NCBI RefSeq assembly: GCF_002850745.1
Contig: NZ_KZ559487.1
Coordinates: 28,092-78,235 of the forward strand
Source of the DNA: Nonomuraea indica
GTDB taxonomy: Bacteria; Actinomycetota; Actinomycetes; Streptosporangiales; Streptosporangiaceae
DNA length: 50,144 nt
Direction of reading: 5' to 3'
The notes under the pieces: generated by a model
What the model saw: only the letters and a program-made list of their open reading frames with translations
Databases searched by the model: none
Told to the model about the DNA's origin: nothing
Shown: positions 48,026 to 50,144 of the stretch, in pieces
How the letters are laid out: every line of letters begins with the position of its first letter
How positions within the stretch are numbered: the first letter of the stretch is position 1
Program-made: the position numbers and the translations under genes

Positions 48026-48706
48026 CTACCTGGCGTCCCACGTGCTGTCGTCCTGCCTCCAGGTCAGCTTGTCGACGACGTCGACCACGCCGTTGACCCG
48101 GGCGCTCATGCGGGCGGCGATGCCGGTCTCGGTGCGGCGGTCCATCCAGCCGGACAGCGTCACGACGCCCTGGCGCACCTCCACCTGAACGCCGTCGGTG
48201 TCCACCCACAGGGAACGGTCGAGGATGTCGTCGCGGATCTCGGCGGCGATCTCCTCGTCGCCCCGCAGGAACAGTTTGACGAGGTCGCGGCGGCTGACGA
48301 CGCCCTGCAGGCGGTCGTTGTGGTCGACGACGGCGAGGCGCTTGACGCCGTGGGCCTCCATGAGACGGGCGGCCGAGACCGCCGACGCCTCGGGGGTGAC
48401 GGTGACGGCGGGGCTGGTCATCAGCTCGCCGGCGGTGTCGCCGCCGGCCTTCTGCCGGCCCTTGGGGTGGCGCAGCCGGGCGCGCAGCGGCGGGCGGTAG
48501 CCCTCGCGGTAGAACTGCTCGCGGAACTCCTCCTTGCGCAGCAGGTCGGCCTCGGAGACCATGCCGATCACGTGCCGGTCGTCGTCGACGACGGGGACGG
48601 CGCTGATGCCGCCCTCGATGAGCGCCTGGGCGATGTCCTTGAAGGGGGTGGTGGCGGTGACGGAGACGACCTTGCTGGTCATCACGTCCGCGACGGTCAT
48701 GCGCAT
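48026..48706 (-). CDS. CBS-domain pair with C-terminal BON domain (copy 2)
   Basis: The 226-residue protein is a close paralogue of the copy at 11982-12695: the same start (M.MTVADVMT), CBS 1 GISAVPVVDDDRHVIGMVSEADLLRKEEFREQ, CBS 2 GVKRLAVVDHNDRLQGVVSRRDLVKLFL and BON (VEVRQGVVTLSGWMDRRTE, VNGVVDVVDKL). Between CBS motifs lies the shared RARLR/GRQKAGGDT linker. The ATG 48706 has AAAGAG upstream; another ATG lies at 48700. It heads a two-gene operon with the third CBS protein. A palindrome with DosR-like features lies 72-85 bases upstream. Confidence 0.92.
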   Translation of the reverse strand: MRMTVADVMTSKVVSVTATTPFKDIAQALIEGGISAVPVVDDDRHVIGMVSEADLLRKEEFREQFYREGYRPPLRARLRHPKGRQKAGGDTAGELMTSPAVTVTPEASAVSAARLMEAHGVKRLAVVDHNDRLQGVVSRRDLVKLFLRGDEEIAAEIRDDILDRSLWVDTDGVQVEVRQGVVTLSGWMDRRTETGIAARMSARVNGVVDVVDKLTWRQDDSTWDAR

Positions 48707-48777
48707 GGTGGTCGGCTCTTTCTCGCGTCTGTGGGCGTTGGTGCCTTCATCACACCTCGTGAGAGAGAGCTGGGTTA

Positions 48778-48791
48778 GGGAAGGAAGTCCC
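48778..48791. promoter_or_regulatory. DosR-type box upstream of CBS-BON copy 2
   Basis: GGGAAGGAAGTCCC has one mismatch to GGGNC-N4-GNCCC; with flanks (TTA before, GAG after) it matches about 15 of 20 positions of the mycobacterial motif as remembered. The gene-strand reading is GGGACTTCCTTCCC. Confidence 0.55.
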
Positions 48792-48855
48792 GAGCCCGGC
48801 AGTCGTTGGTCAGCCGGCGGCCCGGGACGCTCATGCGCGGCCGTGCCCTGACGGC

Positions 48856-49788
48856 TCAGCGGAACCGGTCGGTCGCGGCGACGACCTGCCCGGCCATCTC
48901 GGGCCCGCCGTGCCCTTCGCCGACGACGACGAGCTCGCTGCCGGGCCAGTTCCTGTGCAGCTCCCAGGCGGTGCCCAGGGGCCCGCTCACGTCGAACCTG
49001 CCGTGGACCAGCACCCCGGGGACGCCCTCCAGGAGGCGGGCCCGCTCCACCAGGTCGCCTTCGTCCGGCAGGAAGCAACCGTTGGCCCAGTAGTGCGTCA
49101 CCAGCCGCGCGAACGTCATGCGGAAGGCGGGATCGTCGAACAGCGGGCTCGGCCGATGCCTGGGGTCGAGGCTCACGTGCGCGTCCTCCCACGCGCACCA
49201 GGCACGGGCGGCCTCCTCACACGTCCGCGGATCGGCCAGGAGCCTGGCGTAGGCGGCTGCCAGGTTCCCGTCACGGTCCTGCGCGGGCACGGCGTCGCGG
49301 AAGCGCTCCCACTCCTGCGGGAAGATCCGTCCGACGTCACGGGTGATCCACTCGATCTCCTTGCGGCGCCCCGCGGTGACCGAGTACAGGATCAGCTCGC
49401 TCACCCGCCGCCGGTGTCGTTGCGCGTAGGCCAGGCTCAGGGCCGAACCCCACGATGCCCCGAGCAGCTGCCACCGCTCGATGCGCAGGTGCTCGCGCAG
49501 GAGCTCCATGTCGGCGATGAGGTGCGGGGTGGTGTTGGCCGACAGGTCGCTCTCCGGCAATCCGGCGTCCGGCGTGCTGCGACCGCACCCTCGCTGGTGG
49601 AACACGACGATCCGGTACGCCTCGGGGTCGTGGTGGCGCCGCCAGTTCGCCGAGCCCGCGGCCCCGGGCCCGCCGTGCACGACCACGGCCGGCTTGCCCG
49701 CCGGGTTACCGCTGACCTCCCAGTAGACCTGGTGGCCGTCGCCCACGTTGAGCATGCCCTGATCGTGTGGCTCGATGGGGGAGTACAT
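48856..49788 (-). CDS. pip: Proline iminopeptidase
   Basis: The 310-residue serine peptidase removes N-terminal proline. HGGPGAAGS (oxyanion loop, near residue 39), the conserved FHQRGCGRSTPD (near 66), the nucleophile GASWGSALSLAYAQ (near 112), an Asp in VHGRFDVSGP (near 264) and a His in GEGHGG (near 292) are in the right order. Length matches the S33 family. ATG 49788 has only a weak ribosome site. An in-frame TTG at 49797 would add three residues. It is divergent from rpoB across 233 bases, which is an unusual neighbour for rpoB. Confidence 0.92.
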   Translation of the reverse strand: MYSPIEPHDQGMLNVGDGHQVYWEVSGNPAGKPAVVVHGGPGAAGSANWRRHHDPEAYRIVVFHQRGCGRSTPDAGLPESDLSANTTPHLIADMELLREHLRIERWQLLGASWGSALSLAYAQRHRRRVSELILYSVTAGRRKEIEWITRDVGRIFPQEWERFRDAVPAQDRDGNLAAAYARLLADPRTCEEAARAWCAWEDAHVSLDPRHRPSPLFDDPAFRMTFARLVTHYWANGCFLPDEGDLVERARLLEGVPGVLVHGRFDVSGPLGTAWELHRNWPGSELVVVGEGHGGPEMAGQVVAATDRFR

Positions 49789-49897
49789 GGACGCCAAGGT
49801 AACGCCCCGGCCGCGGAAGTCGGCCGCGGAAGTTGACGGGGCCGTCCCGGCCGTGGCATGCTGAAGGCGGCAGCGAGGTTGACACTGATAGTAAGTG

Positions 49898-49927
49898 TAG
49901 ACACTCGTTTGTTTTTTGCGTTATGCT
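49898..49927 (+). promoter_or_regulatory. Probable rpoB promoter
   Basis: TAGACA (49898-49903), an 18-base spacer and TATGCT (49922-49927) form a reasonable -35/-10 pair, 95 bases before the rpoB start. ACACT/AGTGT/ACACT repeats (49882-49905) form overlapping inverted repeats around the -35; a second TTGACA lies at 49879-49884. The AT-rich patch stands out in this genome. Confidence 0.55.
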
Positions 49928-49949
49928 GCTCCCTCGCGCTGCCGTGTGA

Positions 49950-49971
49950 CGCCCCGGAGTTCGCCGGGGCG
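49950..49971 (+). terminator. Hairpin in the rpoB leader (attenuator or terminator)
   Basis: CGCCCCGG (49950-49957) pairs with CCGGGGCG (49964-49971) around a 6-base loop, followed by TTT. It lies downstream of the proposed promoter and 50 bases before the start codon, so it may attenuate rpoB transcription. Confidence 0.5.
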
Positions 49972-50021
49972 TTTGGCGTGCGCGCACTCCGATTCCATCC
50001 GTGCCTCCGGAAGGACATCTG

Positions 50022-50144
50022 TTGGCAGCCTCGCGCAACGCCTCCGCCGTACCCGCCGGTCCCCGTCGCGTCTCGTTCGCCCGCGTCCAGGAGCCCCTCG
50101 AAGTTCCTGACCTTCTCGCCCTGCAGACCGAGTCCTTCGACTGG
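50022..50144 (+). CDS. rpoB: RNA polymerase beta subunit, first 41 codons (cut by window end)
   Basis: From TTG 50022 the frame stays open to the window end and encodes ASRNASAVPAGPRRVSFARV, then QEPLEVPDLLALQTESFDW, the N-terminus typical of actinobacterial RpoB. GGAAGGA lies 6 bases upstream. RpoB forms the catalytic core of RNA polymerase and is the target of rifampicin, but the resistance region is beyond the window. In most actinomycetes rplJ-rplL lie just upstream of rpoB; here the upstream gene is a divergent proline iminopeptidase. Nonomuraea is known to carry two rpoB genes, so this may be the second copy. A longer intergenic arrangement, as in Mycobacterium, is the alternative. Confidence 0.93.
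   Translation, partial: MAASRNASAVPAGPRRVSFARVQEPLEVPDLLALQTESFDW

Overview
The window looks like part of a chromosome of a high-GC actinomycete, most likely Streptosporangiaceae and plausibly Nonomuraea. The evidence is a G+C above 70 percent, frequent GTG starts, ATGA/GTGA overlaps between co-transcribed genes, typical actinomycete families (DevR-type LuxR regulator, DUF4389, DHA2 exporters, MarR/TetR pairs, LanM lanthipeptide genes) and a right edge that enters rpoB with an actinobacterial N-terminus. I see no rRNA, tRNA, CRISPR array, insertion sequence or phage genes.

Layout. 0.2-9.2 kb: a secreted glycerophosphodiesterase; pyruvate formate-lyase and its activase; a divergent flavodoxin; an exporter with a divergent ArsR/DUF5937 regulator; two small ORFs; and a close homologue of the mycobacterial dormancy regulator DevR/DosR. 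9.3-19.8 kb: a DrrAB-type ABC exporter, a CBS-BON protein, hydrolases, a short zone with two decayed gene remnants, and an MFS/TetR pair. 19.9-24.2 kb: TetR with a divergent operon (MFS, DsbA-like, FMN reductase, SDR). 24.4-28.8 kb: a complete arginine deiminase operon (antiporter, arcA, arcB, arcC). 28.8-37.0 kb: a DUF4389 membrane protein, small secreted and membrane proteins, a ComB-like phosphatase, SDR/EamA/TetR, and an FMN reductase-acetyltransferase fusion divergent from MarR and a Clp N-domain protein. 37.0-45.3 kb: a class II lanthipeptide cluster (precursor, LanM, ABC exporter, berberine-bridge-like FAD oxidase) with a two-component system. 45.5-49.8 kb: a Ddn-like membrane fusion, VapBC, two CBS proteins and a proline iminopeptidase. 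50.0 kb: the start of rpoB.

How the genes work together. Three themes stand out. (1) An apparent hypoxia/dormancy regulon: a DevR-type regulator, fermentative ATP-yielding systems (pyruvate formate-lyase, arginine deiminase), CBS-BON proteins, a Ddn-like protein, and GGGNC-N4-GNCCC palindromes with A-rich centres upstream of many of these genes. (2) A compact lanthipeptide cluster pairing LanM with a predicted bicovalent flavoprotein oxidase; its exporter lacks the leader peptidase domain. (3) An rpoB with its own promoter region and no rplJ-rplL upstream, which may be a second rpoB paralogue of the kind known in Nonomuraea.

All calls come from reading the sequence and remembered family features; no database search was run.
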